The notes: generated by a model not told the origin, from the sequence alone. 64,000 bases of DNA from Paenibacillus zeisoli (GCF_003994465.1 NZ_RZNX01000001.1:806001-870000); one strand, 5' to 3'. Shown: positions 50,360-59,177, counted from the stretch's first letter. Program-made: numbers and translations.

Positions 50360-50878
50360 CTAGTAGATCAGGATGACGATCAGAGCCGCTGTCAACAGCC
50401 CCAGGCTTCTGAACATTTTCTCGTACTTCGCCTGGTCCTCTCTAGCGGCCGATTCTTCAGCTTCCAGTTGGCGGACCGCAGTTTCGATATGCTTCAGCTG
50501 ATCTCTCCGATCGCTTGTCCCGAGCGAAAAAGCTAGTTGGTACAGCACATCCCGCTCAGCAGGTTTCATCGCTGTATGTCCCCATTCCTCATGGATGGCT
50601 TTGTGCAGACTTTCCTGCGCGGTCATCCCTGCCTGTCCATCCATCCCTTCAGCCGCTTTCATCAGAATCGAACGAATGGGAGCATGATTCTGCTTGCCGA
50701 TCCGCCTAAGCGCCTCTGGTAAAGGGGTGAATCCATAGGTGATCTCCGTCTCGAGCCTTTTTAGAGCCTGGATTAGCCGTCGAATTTGGTCTGGACGATT
50801 GGCAAATTGCCTGGCTTTCAGCCATCCCGCCATGGTGCCTGCAGCAATGACAAGCACGGCCCCAAGCATTTTAATCAT
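50360..50878 (-). CDS. spoIIIAB: Stage III sporulation protein AB
   Basis: The 172-residue protein has an N-terminal helix (about 4-20), a cytoplasmic-helical body with RRLIQALKRLETEITYGFTPLPEAL, and a C-terminal transmembrane segment. The body resembles type II secretion GspF. ATG 50878 aligns with the B. subtilis start (MIKMLGA versus MLKLLGA) and lies 8 bp inside the end of spoIIIAA; GTG 50887 is an alternative. Confidence 0.94.
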   Translation of the reverse strand: MIKMLGAVLVIAAGTMAGWLKARQFANRPDQIRRLIQALKRLETEITYGFTPLPEALRRIGKQNHAPIRSILMKAAEGMDGQAGMTAQESLHKAIHEEWGHTAMKPAERDVLYQLAFSLGTSDRRDQLKHIETAVRQLEAEESAAREDQAKYEKMFRSLGLLTAALIVILIY

Positions 50879-51869
50879 GATGGTCACTACCTCTCCGGCG
50901 TAGTTCCTCTACCTGCATGGATCTCATCTTACTGTCCAGGAGCTTGAATGAGAGACCCTTGTCCGTTCTGGATAGAATTACATACATCTGGAAAAATGGA
51001 GGGTTGGCCAGCTTTGCAAAAGCAGGTCGGTGAAGCAGTTCACCTGCATCGGTTCCATGCGCGGTGGCGATGACTCTTACCCCTGCATGAAGGGCTTCGG
51101 CCAGTGCTTCCCCATCTTCCTCGCGGCCTACTTCATCCACGATGATCACTTCAGGTGACATGGACCTGATCATCATCATGATCCCCTCTGCTTTGGGACA
51201 GGCATCCATAATGTCGGTACGAGGCCCTACATCAAAGCTGGGTACTCCTCGCTGGCTTCCTGCGATCTCTGATCGCTCGTCGATAATCCCTACTTTCATC
51301 CCTGGCCATTTGGCTTCGGGATGTCCCCAGCTTCCCTTACTGATCTGTCTGGCCAAATCGCGAAGCAAGGTTGTCTTACCATGTTGGGGAGGTGACAGGA
51401 TTAATGTATGCTTCACACTACGGTGGCTGAAATCCAGCAGCCGTGGCAGTACAGCGTCTGCGATTCCCTTTACTTCTCGGGCGATTCGCATATTGAACCC
51501 GCTGATGTCGCGAATATGCTCAACTTTCCCTCCACTCAGAACCGTTCTGCCTGCTAGCCCAATCCTGTGCCCGCCCGGGATCGTGATGAACCCCCTTCGG
51601 AGCTCTTCCTCCATCGTATACAGAGAGTGATTCGTAATCTGATCAAGCAATCGATGGGTATCTTCTCGCCCCGGCTTAAAGGCCTTTTCCGGATCTCGGC
51701 TCAGGTCTCCCTCCACGGTCACGAAATAATGCCGCCCACCTGCGTTTACTTCAAGCGCTCGGCCCTCTCTGATCCGAATTTCTTCCAGTTGATACAGAAG
51801 GTCAGAAGGGAGCCTGCGAAGCATGCCTGAGATGTGTTCCGGTAATACAGATAACCAAGTTGGGTTCAT
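50871..51869 (-). CDS. spoIIIAA: Stage III sporulation protein AA, secretion-type ATPase
   Basis: This 332-residue AAA-type ATPase resembles type II/IV secretion ATPases and powers the SpoIIIA channel. It has SPPQHGKTTLLRDLAR (Walker A, ~163-178), IIDERSEIAG and VIIVDEVGREEDGEAL (Walker B, ~248-263). ATG 51869 is 5 bp after GGGGG; ATG 51881 lacks a ribosome-binding site. It is the first gene of spoIIIA, behind a sigma-E-like promoter. Confidence 0.95.
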   Translation of the reverse strand: MNPTWLSVLPEHISGMLRRLPSDLLYQLEEIRIREGRALEVNAGGRHYFVTVEGDLSRDPEKAFKPGREDTHRLLDQITNHSLYTMEEELRRGFITIPGGHRIGLAGRTVLSGGKVEHIRDISGFNMRIAREVKGIADAVLPRLLDFSHRSVKHTLILSPPQHGKTTLLRDLARQISKGSWGHPEAKWPGMKVGIIDERSEIAGSQRGVPSFDVGPRTDIMDACPKAEGIMMMIRSMSPEVIIVDEVGREEDGEALAEALHAGVRVIATAHGTDAGELLHRPAFAKLANPPFFQMYVILSRTDKGLSFKLLDSKMRSMQVEELRRRGSDHHD

Positions 51870-51923
51870 GCCTACCCCCATACGTTCAATGATTCAGAAC
51901 TTTTAGTAACTTTACTTAAGACA

Positions 51924-51952
51924 AGTGTATGCCTGTACTTTTCCAGGTATGC
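51924..51952 (-). promoter_or_regulatory. Sigma-E-type promoter of spoIIIA
   Basis: GCATACC (51946-51952), 14 bp, CATACACT (51924-51931) on the minus strand. The -10 is a full match to CATACAMT, and the -35 matches KMATATT in 5 of 7 positions. It lies 55 bp before spoIIIAA, after yqhV. Confidence 0.75.
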
Positions 51953-51963
51953 CGGGAAATCTA

Positions 51964-52230
51964 TCATTTTTTCAAAATACCAATTAAGAGACAAACTACT
52001 CCGCAGGCCACCCAGCCGATTTTCCCCCAGGAAAGCTTGTCAGCCATACCCATCAGTCCAAGTGAAGTGGTCACGATAAGTACCGTCGGCCCTACAAAAG
52101 CCAAGGCCGTGTTCACCGCGAGCGCTTTGTCGATACGCCCTAATTTAATCATCAGAATAGCTGCGATAATCTCCAGAGTTCCAGAAATGATCCGCAGTGT
52201 CGCCATACTGGCTACGAATTTATCAAGCAT
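51964..52230 (-). CDS. yqhV: YqhV-family membrane protein (DUF2619)
   Basis: The 88-residue protein has three hydrophobic segments (about 10-30, 42-60 and 68-85). It matches YqhV, found upstream of spoIIIAA in B. subtilis. The function is unknown. AAGGAGGG precedes ATG 52230. It is separated from the next upstream gene by a strong terminator. Confidence 0.85.
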   Translation of the reverse strand: MLDKFVASMATLRIISGTLEIIAAILMIKLGRIDKALAVNTALAFVGPTVLIVTTSLGLMGMADKLSWGKIGWVACGVVCLLIGILKK

Positions 52231-52286
52231 AGTTCCCTCCTTGCTCTTGTCCTCTATCTATCTTTATGCGCTTCATTGTTTTTTTA

Positions 52287-52327
52287 GAAAAAAAAAGAAG
52301 ATTCACTGTTGGACAGTGAATCTTCTT
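52287..52327 (-). terminator. Terminator of lysC
   Basis: AAGAAGATTCACTG pairs with CAGTGAATCTTCTT around TCCAA, then eight T on the minus strand. It is the strongest hairpin of this region, 55 bp after the lysC stop. Confidence 0.95.
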
Positions 52328-52381
52328 GGAGGTAACTATACTGAAATGGATATTAAATTTATATCTTTAATAAGCAAGTGA

Positions 52382-52900
52382 TTATCTGCGATCTTTCGGT
52401 CCACCGACAAATACCTGCTCTTCGGTATCCAGCTGGTAAGCGGTATGAAGCGCCTTAATAACCTCTCCTAGCTTATCTCCATCAATAACACAGGAGACTT
52501 TGATCTCGGATGTGCTTACCATCTTGATGTTAACTCCTTCTTTGGAGATGACATCGAACATCTGAGCCGCTACACCTGGATGACTAACCATACCAGCGCC
52601 GACGATTGAAATCTTCACCAGGTTATCTTCAGAGTTCACTTCGCTGAAAGGAAGATCACTGCGCAGGCCTTCAATTACGTTCAGCGCCTTTTCCCGGTCT
52701 GAAAGGGCCACCGTAAATGAGAAATCGGCTTTGCCGTCCAGCACACCGCTCTGTACAATAATATCAACGTCAATTTTAGCTTCTGCAAGTGAACCAAATA
52801 CTTTGGCCAGCACCCCTGGTACGTGAGATACACCTAGAATACTGATACGCGCCACATTTTTATCATAAGCAATGCCACTGACTACAACACCTTGCTCCAT
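52382..52900 (-). other. Internal translation start for the aspartokinase beta subunit
   Basis: In-frame ATG 52900 (codon 246) has AAGGAGG with an 8-bp spacing, stronger than the site of the alpha start. It would yield a 172-residue protein containing just the two ACT domains. B. subtilis LysC makes its beta subunit from codon 246 in the same way. Confidence 0.75.
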
Positions 52901-53635
52901 GCTGACTTCCTCCTTCACTACTGTGCCTTCATTATGGGTAAAGCTTGAACGTACAACAAGACGAACTTTGTGATGCTTCGCGTACTCTACCGCGCGGGGA
53001 TGCAGCACGGCTGCTCCCAGATTGGCGAGCTCCAGCATCTCGTCATAAGAAATCTCACTCAGCTTGCGCGCACATTTCACGATCCGCGGATCTGTAGAAT
53101 AGATTCCATCAACGTCGGTATAGATCTCACATACATCGGCATTGATCGCCGCAGCGAGCGCAACCGCTGTGGTATCCGAACCTCCACGGCCAAACGTCGT
53201 AATCTCGCCATCTTCCGTCATTCCCTGGAAGCCGGCTACGACCACGATTGCTCCATCTTCAAGCGATTGCTTCACTTTCTCCGGACGAATGTCCGTAATG
53301 CGTGCTTTTCCGAATACCGGTTCAGTCCGGAAGCCCGCCTGCCAACCTGTATAGGAAACAGCCTTTCGTCCAATGGCATGAAGCGCGATGGACAGCATGG
53401 CAATCGATATTTGTTCACCATTGGTCATCAGCATATCCATTTCTCTAGCCGGCGGCTCTGCATTCAGTAGCTTGGCCTGGTCAATCAGGTCATCCGTAGT
53501 ATCTCCCATAGCCGAAACGACGACAACGCACTGATGTCCTTCGTCTTGTTTCTCAGCGATACGCTTTGCTACGCGTTTCATTCGCTCTGTATCGCCTACA
53601 GAGCTCCCTCCGAATTTCATTACGTATAAAGCCAA
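52382..53635 (-). CDS. lysC: Aspartate kinase, LysC-type (alpha subunit, with internal beta-subunit start)
   Basis: Aspartokinase phosphorylates aspartate, opening lysine, threonine, methionine and DAP synthesis. The 417-residue alpha subunit begins KFGGSSVGD, has the FGRGGSDTTAVALAAA nucleotide segment (~150-165) and two C-terminal ACT domains (~265-410). The start is TTG 53635, with GGAG 9 bp upstream. An internal in-frame ATG at 52900 with a strong ribosome-binding site matches the beta-subunit start of B. subtilis LysC. No lysine riboswitch is visible in the leader, so lysine may act on the enzyme or elsewhere. Confidence 0.95.
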   Translation of the reverse strand: MALYVMKFGGSSVGDTERMKRVAKRIAEKQDEGHQCVVVVSAMGDTTDDLIDQAKLLNAEPPAREMDMLMTNGEQISIAMLSIALHAIGRKAVSYTGWQAGFRTEPVFGKARITDIRPEKVKQSLEDGAIVVVAGFQGMTEDGEITTFGRGGSDTTAVALAAAINADVCEIYTDVDGIYSTDPRIVKCARKLSEISYDEMLELANLGAAVLHPRAVEYAKHHKVRLVVRSSFTHNEGTVVKEEVSMEQGVVVSGIAYDKNVARISILGVSHVPGVLAKVFGSLAEAKIDVDIIVQSGVLDGKADFSFTVALSDREKALNVIEGLRSDLPFSEVNSEDNLVKISIVGAGMVSHPGVAAQMFDVISKEGVNIKMVSTSEIKVSCVIDGDKLGEVIKALHTAYQLDTEEQVFVGGPKDRR

Positions 53636-53719
53636 GTTGGTTCACTCCTCATTGATCAAAATACTCCAAGTATGGCGTTTGGCATAATCAATCCATATCC
53701 AGTAACGCTTTAAACCAGT

Positions 53720-53747
53720 ATAATACGAAAGTCAGTTAGGAAGTCAA
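53720..53747 (-). promoter_or_regulatory. Sigma-A promoter of lysC
   Basis: TTGACT (53742-53747), 16 bp, TATTAT (53720-53725) on the minus strand, 85 bp before lysC. The leader is short and holds no L-box. Confidence 0.65.
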
Positions 53748-53765
53748 TCTTTTTGCGCACCTGCA

Positions 53766-53797
53766 CAAAAATTCCCCCATCCGAAGGATGGAGGAAT
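53766..53797 (-). terminator. Terminator of efp
   Basis: ATTCCTCCATCC and GGATGGGGGAAT pair around TTC, then TTTTTG on the minus strand, 21 bp after the efp stop. Confidence 0.9.
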
Positions 53798-53817
53798 CAT
53801 GTCAGCCACATAGAAGA

Positions 53818-54375
53818 CTATGCGCGGGAAATGTATTTACCTTCACGAGTATCGATAAGCAGTACATCGCCTTCGTTAATGAAAAGAGGAACCTGAACAC
53901 TAAGCCCTGTTTCAACTTTAGCGCTCTTCGTAGCGCCTTGTGCCGTGTTGCCTTTAACGCCTGGCTCTGTTTCAACCACTTTGAGCTCAACGCTTGTCGG
54001 CAGGTTAATTCCCAGGATCTCACCCTGGTAGCTCACGATCTTCACGTTCATGTTCTCTTTGAGGAAGTTAAGCTCCCATTCCAGCTGGTCCGCATCCAAA
54101 GCGAATTGATCGTAAGTCTCGTTATCCATAAATGTATGCTCTTGACCGCTTGCATACAGATACTGAACTTCACGGTTCTCGATCATAGCTCGTCCAATCG
54201 TCTCACCAGCACGGAAAGTCTTCTCAACGGTGTTCCCGTTACGAAGGTTCTTCAGCTTGGAGCGTACGAACGCTGCACCTTTACCCGGCTTAACGTGTTG
54301 GAACTCCAATACGGTAAAGATATCGCCATCTACTTCTACAGTAAGGCCTGTTTTAAAATCGTTGACTGAAATCAC
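53818..54375 (-). CDS. efp: Elongation factor P
   Basis: EF-P rescues ribosomes stalled at polyproline. The 185-residue, three-domain protein has the modifiable-loop lysine K32 in [10 protein letters not shown]. It ends with GKYISRA. GTG 54375 is preceded by GAGGAGG. It lies 54 bp after the Xaa-Pro peptidase gene and before a terminator, matching the B. subtilis yqhT-efp order. Confidence 0.97.
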   Translation of the reverse strand: MISVNDFKTGLTVEVDGDIFTVLEFQHVKPGKGAAFVRSKLKNLRNGNTVEKTFRAGETIGRAMIENREVQYLYASGQEHTFMDNETYDQFALDADQLEWELNFLKENMNVKIVSYQGEILGINLPTSVELKVVETEPGVKGNTAQGATKSAKVETGLSVQVPLFINEGDVLLIDTREGKYISRA

Positions 54376-54429
54376 AGAAAATCCTCCTCAAGTTATACAA
54401 GTACTCCAATAATTATGCTTGATGCCATT

Positions 54430-55500
54430 CTAAATAACAATAAAGTCTTTCGTCGATTCCGTCAAACGCCGAATTCCGTTCTCCGTAATCACCACATCGT
54501 CTTCAATTCTCACGCCGCCGAATCCAGGCAGATAAATCCCCGGTTCAACCGTTACGACCATACCAGGCTGAAGAATCGTATCGCTAAGCTTGGACAGGCG
54601 AGGCGACTCATGAACCTCCATACCAAGACCATGACCCGTACTATGTCCAAACTGTTCTCCATACCCATACTTGGTAATGACATCCCGCGCAAGGGCATCA
54701 GCAGCTGCTCCCGTCATACCTGGACGCAAATGCTCGAGCGTATGAAGCTGAGCTTCCAGCACAATATCATAGATCTCGCGATGTCTTGCAGTAGGCGTGC
54801 CCATCACTACGGTGCGCGTAATATCGGAACAGTACCCGTCAAGCAGTGCGCCGAAATCCATCTTGACGAACTCGTTGTTCCCAATTACACGATCACTTGC
54901 TACGCCATGAGGCAGCGCTGACCGCTCTCCCGATGCAATAATAGTGTCAAAAGAAGATGAGGTCGCTCCATTCTTACGCATAAAGAACTCCATTTCGAGA
55001 GCCATCTCAAGCTCGGTCACACCTGGCTTAAGAATCTCCAGCATGTAATGGAATGTACGATCCGCCAGATCAGCGGCCTGCTTCATGATCGCAAGCTCTT
55101 CTACATCCTTGTAGACCCTTAATAATTCAACGATACCTGTTACTGGCACAAGCTGAACGGGAGCTAATTCCTGCTCGTATTTGCGATAAGCAGAATACAC
55201 CACATCGTCCTGCTCAAAGCCCACCTCGCTAATTCGTTCAGCCGCAAGGAGTTCTTTAAGGGTCTCGGGTACAGATACTCCGTGCTCAACTACCTCAAAG
55301 CCCGCAGCCTGCTGTGGAGCTTGAGTCATATAACGAAAGTCTGTAATCAGGTATGCCTTCTGATGTGTGATCAGCACATATCCTGAGGAACCCGTAAAGC
55401 CAGACAAATAACGGCGGTTAACGGCACTGGTTATAAATACCGCCTCCAAATTTCTCTGACGCAGCGATTCCCTGAGTTTCATTACCCGTTTGTTAGCCAT
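54430..55500 (-). CDS. Xaa-Pro aminopeptidase (M24 family, YqhT)
   Basis: The 356-residue peptidase has a creatinase-like N-terminal domain (to ~125) and a pita-bread catalytic domain. Metal ligands are visible: MDFGALLDGYCSDITR (~209-224, Asp), GHSTGHGLGMEVHE (~283-296, His), EPGIYLPG (~319) and the last Glu in GVRIEDDVV (~333). It removes N-terminal residues before Pro in the cytoplasm. ATG 55500 has AAGGAG at correct spacing; an upstream ATG (55530) does not. It lies 13 bp after aroQ. Confidence 0.93.
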   Translation of the reverse strand: MANKRVMKLRESLRQRNLEAVFITSAVNRRYLSGFTGSSGYVLITHQKAYLITDFRYMTQAPQQAAGFEVVEHGVSVPETLKELLAAERISEVGFEQDDVVYSAYRKYEQELAPVQLVPVTGIVELLRVYKDVEELAIMKQAADLADRTFHYMLEILKPGVTELEMALEMEFFMRKNGATSSSFDTIIASGERSALPHGVASDRVIGNNEFVKMDFGALLDGYCSDITRTVVMGTPTARHREIYDIVLEAQLHTLEHLRPGMTGAAADALARDVITKYGYGEQFGHSTGHGLGMEVHESPRLSKLSDTILQPGMVVTVEPGIYLPGFGGVRIEDDVVITENGIRRLTESTKDFIVI

Positions 55501-55513
55501 ATTATTTGTCTCC

Positions 55514-55957
55514 TTAATTCCTGCCCTCAAGGTATCGATACATGGCAGTTAGTCCCAAATAGTAGCTTGCATCGCCAAAACCGGCGATCTGTCCAACGGC
55601 TACTGGGGCAACTACAGATTTGTGTCTAAACTCCTCACGAGCATGGATGTTCGACATATGTACTTCTACCACCGGAATTTTCACTGTAGTTAAGGCATCC
55701 CGAATCGCATAGCTATAATGGGTCAGTGCACCCGGGTTGATTACAATCCCGTCCACCTCGCCCATTGCCGCCTGAATGCGGTCAATAATATGCCCTTCGT
55801 GATTAGATTGGAAGAACGAAATTTGAATACCCATATCCTCAGCCTGCTTCCTTAAATTCTCCTCAATGGAAGCCAAGCTTAAGGAGCCGTATATTCCAGG
55901 TTCACGAACCCCGAGCAAATTCAAATTCGGGCCGTTAATAACCAGAATGCGGATCAT
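55514..55957 (-). CDS. aroQ: 3-dehydroquinate dehydratase, type II
   Basis: The 147-residue dodecameric enzyme carries out the third shikimate step. It has [14 protein letters not shown] (8-21), the catalytic Tyr in YG near residue 24, [17 protein letters not shown] (~74-90, Asn) and [15 protein letters not shown] (~97-111, catalytic His). GGTGGGGG precedes ATG 55957. Order aroQ-yqhT-efp is as in B. subtilis. Confidence 0.97.
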   Translation of the reverse strand: MIRILVINGPNLNLLGVREPGIYGSLSLASIEENLRKQAEDMGIQISFFQSNHEGHIIDRIQAAMGEVDGIVINPGALTHYSYAIRDALTTVKIPVVEVHMSNIHAREEFRHKSVVAPVAVGQIAGFGDASYYLGLTAMYRYLEGRN

Positions 55958-56011
55958 CGTCCCCCACCCTCTCCTCGTAAAATAACCAAAGCTTATTTTA
56001 CCATAGGATGG

Positions 56012-56539
56012 TTATTCTTGAGAAGCACTTTTGAGCTGTCTCATCAGCTTCTTAGGCTCCCTGTCCCGTTCATCCGTGTACTCAAATGCAGCTGTATATC
56101 CGATAAATAACCCCCATAGAAGGAACAGGCAGAACTCGCTGATATGGGTTGTGAAATGAAGTTGTCTGAAGGGCTTTACCATATGCAGCATGGGTCCGAC
56201 AGCAAAGTAAATCACAGCCCACCAAATCACTCCATAGATCATCCCAAGCCAGGGCCCCCGTACCTTTCTTAAGATAAAGGTATACAGGAAAGCCGCAATG
56301 ATGGAGAAAAATATAAAGAACAACCAACCCACATAATATCCGGGTTGTGTCTTAAGGAATGAAGTCTTGAAGAAAGGCTCCGCAAGGAAACCAGGAATAA
56401 TCGAGGTGAATCTGAAAAAATAGAATACCCCATGAACGCCTCCCCATATTAATCCTGCAAAAAAACCAAGCTCTAGAGCAAACCGCCAAGGATTTGTAGG
56501 ATTACCAGTATTCTCACTTCTTCTTTGCTGCTGCGCCAT
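56012..56539 (-). CDS. yqhR: YqhR-family membrane protein
   Basis: The 175-residue protein has four hydrophobic segments (about 20-42, 68-90, 98-118 and 133-152) and a charged C-terminus. It matches B. subtilis YqhR, adjacent to aroQ and yqhQ. The function is unknown. ATG 56539 has GGAAGG upstream at a slightly long distance; earlier starts (up to 56602) lack a site. It diverges from yqhQ. Confidence 0.82.
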   Translation of the reverse strand: MAQQQRRSENTGNPTNPWRFALELGFFAGLIWGGVHGVFYFFRFTSIIPGFLAEPFFKTSFLKTQPGYYVGWLFFIFFSIIAAFLYTFILRKVRGPWLGMIYGVIWWAVIYFAVGPMLHMVKPFRQLHFTTHISEFCLFLLWGLFIGYTAAFEYTDERDREPKKLMRQLKSASQE

Positions 56540-56731
56540 ACCTGCGTCATTCCTTCCTGTAATATGCCTGATATTCGCTTTCATTCCATGTAGTATGCGC
56601 AATTAGACAAAGGCTAATCAGTTCGAATAACTAGAATTTAGTTCTGAAGTTAGATACAATAGACTTAACAATGACATACAGATTTGTGACCTTTGGACAA
56701 ATCTAATACTAAGCTTAGGAAGGTGAATTTG

Positions 56732-57727
56732 TTGCCTGAACAATCAAGTCCGGCCATCTATGGCGGCCAAGCCGTTATCGAGGGCGTTATGTTCGGTGGT
56801 AAGCACGTGAATGTCACAGCTGTCCGCCGGAAGAATCAAGAGATCACTTTCCTCGAAGTCCCCAAGAGAGACAAGAAATGGGTAACTCAGCTTCGTAAAG
56901 TTCCACTTTTACGAGGCATTGTGAGTATTGTTGATGCCAGTGCCAAAGGATCGAAGCATCTGAATTATTCCGCTGAGGCTTTGGCTGATGATGAGCTAAG
57001 TCCGGAGGAACGAGCCCAGCAGAAGGCGAAGCAGGAATCCGGCTTCTCACTAACCATGATCCTTGGCGTTGCGATTATGGGTATCATTTCTTTTGTATTC
57101 GGTAAAGTTGTGCTTACTGTGGTGCCGGCAGTTATCGAGCAGTTCCTGTTCCAGCATGTTTTCAGCAGTACGTTTGTACATTCGCTGCTCGAAGGCGTAA
57201 TCAAGATTGTTTTTCTACTCGCTTATTTATGGGGAATTTCCTTAACGCCAATGATTAAGCGGTTGTTCCAATATCATGGCGCCGAGCATAAAGTAATCAG
57301 TGCTTATGAGGCCGGTGAAGAACTGACGGTCAAGAATGTACAGAAATACAGCAGACTCCATTACCGCTGTGGTAGCAGCTTCATGGTGCTGACTGTAATC
57401 GTAGGTGTTGTCATTTATTCTTTCTTTCATTGGGATAACTTATGGGAACGTGTATATATTCGCCTGCTGCTGCTTCCTCTTGTCATTGGAGTATCATTCG
57501 AACTGCTGCGTATTACGAATTCCATGCGCGACATTCCTGTACTCCGCTATCTTGGCTATCCTGGACTGTGGCTGCAGCTGCTCACTACCAAAGAACCTAA
57601 TGATGATCAGGTTGAAGTATCTATCGCCTCCTTTAACCGGATGCGCGAGCTTGATGCTGAACTGGAACGGAATGCTTCGGCTGAGCTTTCAACGCTCGGT
57701 ACCCATCTGGACCCCGTGAAAGGATGA
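56732..57727 (+). CDS. yqhQ: DUF1385 membrane protein (YqhQ)
   Basis: The 331-residue protein begins with YGGQAVIEGVMFGGKH near its start, has a cytoplasmic domain to ~100, and then five or so membrane helices. The conserved YHGAEHKVISAYE (~188) and HYRCGSSF motifs are DUF1385 signatures. B. subtilis YqhQ is 318 residues long. TTG 56732 is 8 bp after AGGAAGG; an upstream TTG (56693) has none. It leads the plus-strand yqhQ-yqhP pair. Confidence 0.92.
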   Translation: MPEQSSPAIYGGQAVIEGVMFGGKHVNVTAVRRKNQEITFLEVPKRDKKWVTQLRKVPLLRGIVSIVDASAKGSKHLNYSAEALADDELSPEERAQQKAKQESGFSLTMILGVAIMGIISFVFGKVVLTVVPAVIEQFLFQHVFSSTFVHSLLEGVIKIVFLLAYLWGISLTPMIKRLFQYHGAEHKVISAYEAGEELTVKNVQKYSRLHYRCGSSFMVLTVIVGVVIYSFFHWDNLWERVYIRLLLLPLVIGVSFELLRITNSMRDIPVLRYLGYPGLWLQLLTTKEPNDDQVEVSIASFNRMRELDAELERNASAELSTLGTHLDPVKG

Positions 57728-57734
57728 TTAATCG

Positions 57735-58061
57735 ATGAGAAAACAGGCTGTCATATTTTGGGTCCTTATCGGACTTGCAGCAATCGGAATTGCCAACAGC
57801 ATGCTTACTGGCGGAATTCTGAATTGGCTGATCCCCGTCGTTCTGGTTGCCGCCGTGTTTCTTCTCTATAAATTCCCGCCGGCCAAGTACCGTTCGAAGT
57901 CACCGAAAGTGAAGCCATCAGCCAAAACTATGGCAAAAATAGCAAAAACGACGCCCCAGCGCCGTTCTGATGCCGCTCCCAAACGCAAGCATTATCCTTT
58001 TCAAGTTATCGAAGGTAATAAAGGCAAAAATGAGGATGGGCAGCAGCCTAAATATCACTAA
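57735..58061 (+). CDS. yqhP: YqhP / SA1362-family small membrane protein
   Basis: The 108-residue protein has two transmembrane helices (about 7-25 and 27-46) and a basic Lys/Pro/Thr-rich tail that looks disordered. The family is named for YqhP/SA1362 and is of unknown function. It lies 7 bp after yqhQ, as in B. subtilis. AAAGGATG precedes ATG 57735. Confidence 0.8.
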   Translation: MRKQAVIFWVLIGLAAIGIANSMLTGGILNWLIPVVLVAAVFLLYKFPPAKYRSKSPKVKPSAKTMAKIAKTTPQRRSDAAPKRKHYPFQVIEGNKGKNEDGQQPKYH

Positions 58062-58092
58062 CAATCAATTAAGTTGAACATAAACTCTTAGA

Positions 58093-59058
58093 TTAGAAAG
58101 CCTGCTGAAAATACTTGATGAATTCCTCTTCGTAATACTGGGTACTCCAGTCACCGAAGAACTTGCTTCCCGCCCGGAAGCCGGATTCATGAAGCAGCAG
58201 GCTTTCTTCATGTGTAATATGAAACTGGGTTACCCCTATGCCAAGAATAGGTACCTTGACCGTCCGATACCGATTCTCCTGTTCAATATACCGCTCATCA
58301 TGAGCCGACAACATGGTATCGAATAACGCCTGAAGCATGCTGAAAGGCCCTCCGATCCGGTGCGGCTGGTTCGAGTTCTTCCCTACCATTTGAAAGCCTA
58401 CCGTTGGAATAATTTCTCCATCCGCCTTAACCCCATCCTGATCGAACAGCCAAAGCGGCAGATTGCTGAGGAGACCCCCATCCACGATATGAATGAATTG
58501 ATCCTTAAACGCCTTTCCCCGGGACAGCTTGGGCGGCAGCCGAAGCAGAACAGGATCGAAGAAATAGGGAATACTGCAGCTCATTCTTACGGCATGGGCG
58601 ACGTCAAATTGGTTCGCGTCGATCCCCAGCTTTTGCAAATCATCAGGAAGAATCAGAATTTTACCGCTTGTGATATCGGAGGCTATGATCGTCAGCTTGC
58701 CTTTCTCCAGATCTTTAAATGTTCTGACCTTCTTGACGAGAAGCGCCTTTCTGAGCCAGTCCTCCAGAGCTTCTCCCGCATACAACCCTTTCTTCAACAT
58801 AATGCGCGCTGCCGGACCGATAAGCGGAGTATTGAATATGGCTGATCTCTTTAGGAACTTGGCAAAGTTCGTCGCAAGAATAAGCTCCCTCATCTCTTCC
58901 GCATTGTAACCGGCTGCCATTAGTGCCGCAACAATAGACCCGGAAGAGGTTCCAGCCAATCTTACAAATTTGAAATCGTGCATTTCAGCCGCACGTACCG
59001 CGCCTACCAGAGAAATGCCTCTGACCCCTCCGCCTTGGAATACACCATTTATCCGCAT
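58093..59058 (-). CDS. yqhO: Patatin-like phospholipase family protein (YqhO)
   Basis: The 321-residue patatin-fold hydrolase has NGVFQGGGVRGISLVGAV (oxyanion GGGxRG, ~4-18), GTSSGS (nucleophile Ser, ~33-38) and VDGGLLSNLPLW (Asp dyad, ~184). No membrane signal is seen. Substrate unknown, possibly membrane lipids. ATG 59058 has a poor Shine-Dalgarno; the best purine run, GGATGGGGG, lies in the 3' arm of a hairpin just upstream. It convergently faces yqhP with no obvious terminator. Confidence 0.9.
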   Translation of the reverse strand: MRINGVFQGGGVRGISLVGAVRAAEMHDFKFVRLAGTSSGSIVAALMAAGYNAEEMRELILATNFAKFLKRSAIFNTPLIGPAARIMLKKGLYAGEALEDWLRKALLVKKVRTFKDLEKGKLTIIASDITSGKILILPDDLQKLGIDANQFDVAHAVRMSCSIPYFFDPVLLRLPPKLSRGKAFKDQFIHIVDGGLLSNLPLWLFDQDGVKADGEIIPTVGFQMVGKNSNQPHRIGGPFSMLQALFDTMLSAHDERYIEQENRYRTVKVPILGIGVTQFHITHEESLLLHESGFRAGSKFFGDWSTQYYEEEFIKYFQQAF

Positions 59059-59067
59059 ACAGCCAAA

Positions 59068-59146
59068 CAGCCCCCATCCTGCACAAGAGTGGCCACACCC
59101 CAAAGTAAAGGGGCGGTCTACTGCTTATGTATGTGGATGGGGGCTG
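59068..59146 (-). promoter_or_regulatory. 12-bp perfect inverted repeat in the yqhO leader
   Basis: CAGCCCCCATCC (minus-strand 59146-59135) pairs with GGATGGGGGCTG (59079-59068), with inner pairing CCGCCCC/GGGGTGTGG in the loop. The 3' arm ends 9 bp before the yqhO ATG and includes its only Shine-Dalgarno-like run. It could be a leader switch, or the terminator of the GHL10 gene that ends 32 bp upstream. Confidence 0.55.
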
Positions 59147-59177
59147 CTTTTATGACATCAGCTCAGATCAATTTCCG

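Noticed and set aside
53636..53760. Possible lysine riboswitch before lysC
   Set aside because: The leader is about 80 nt and lacks the L-box cores; only a sigma-A promoter is supported.
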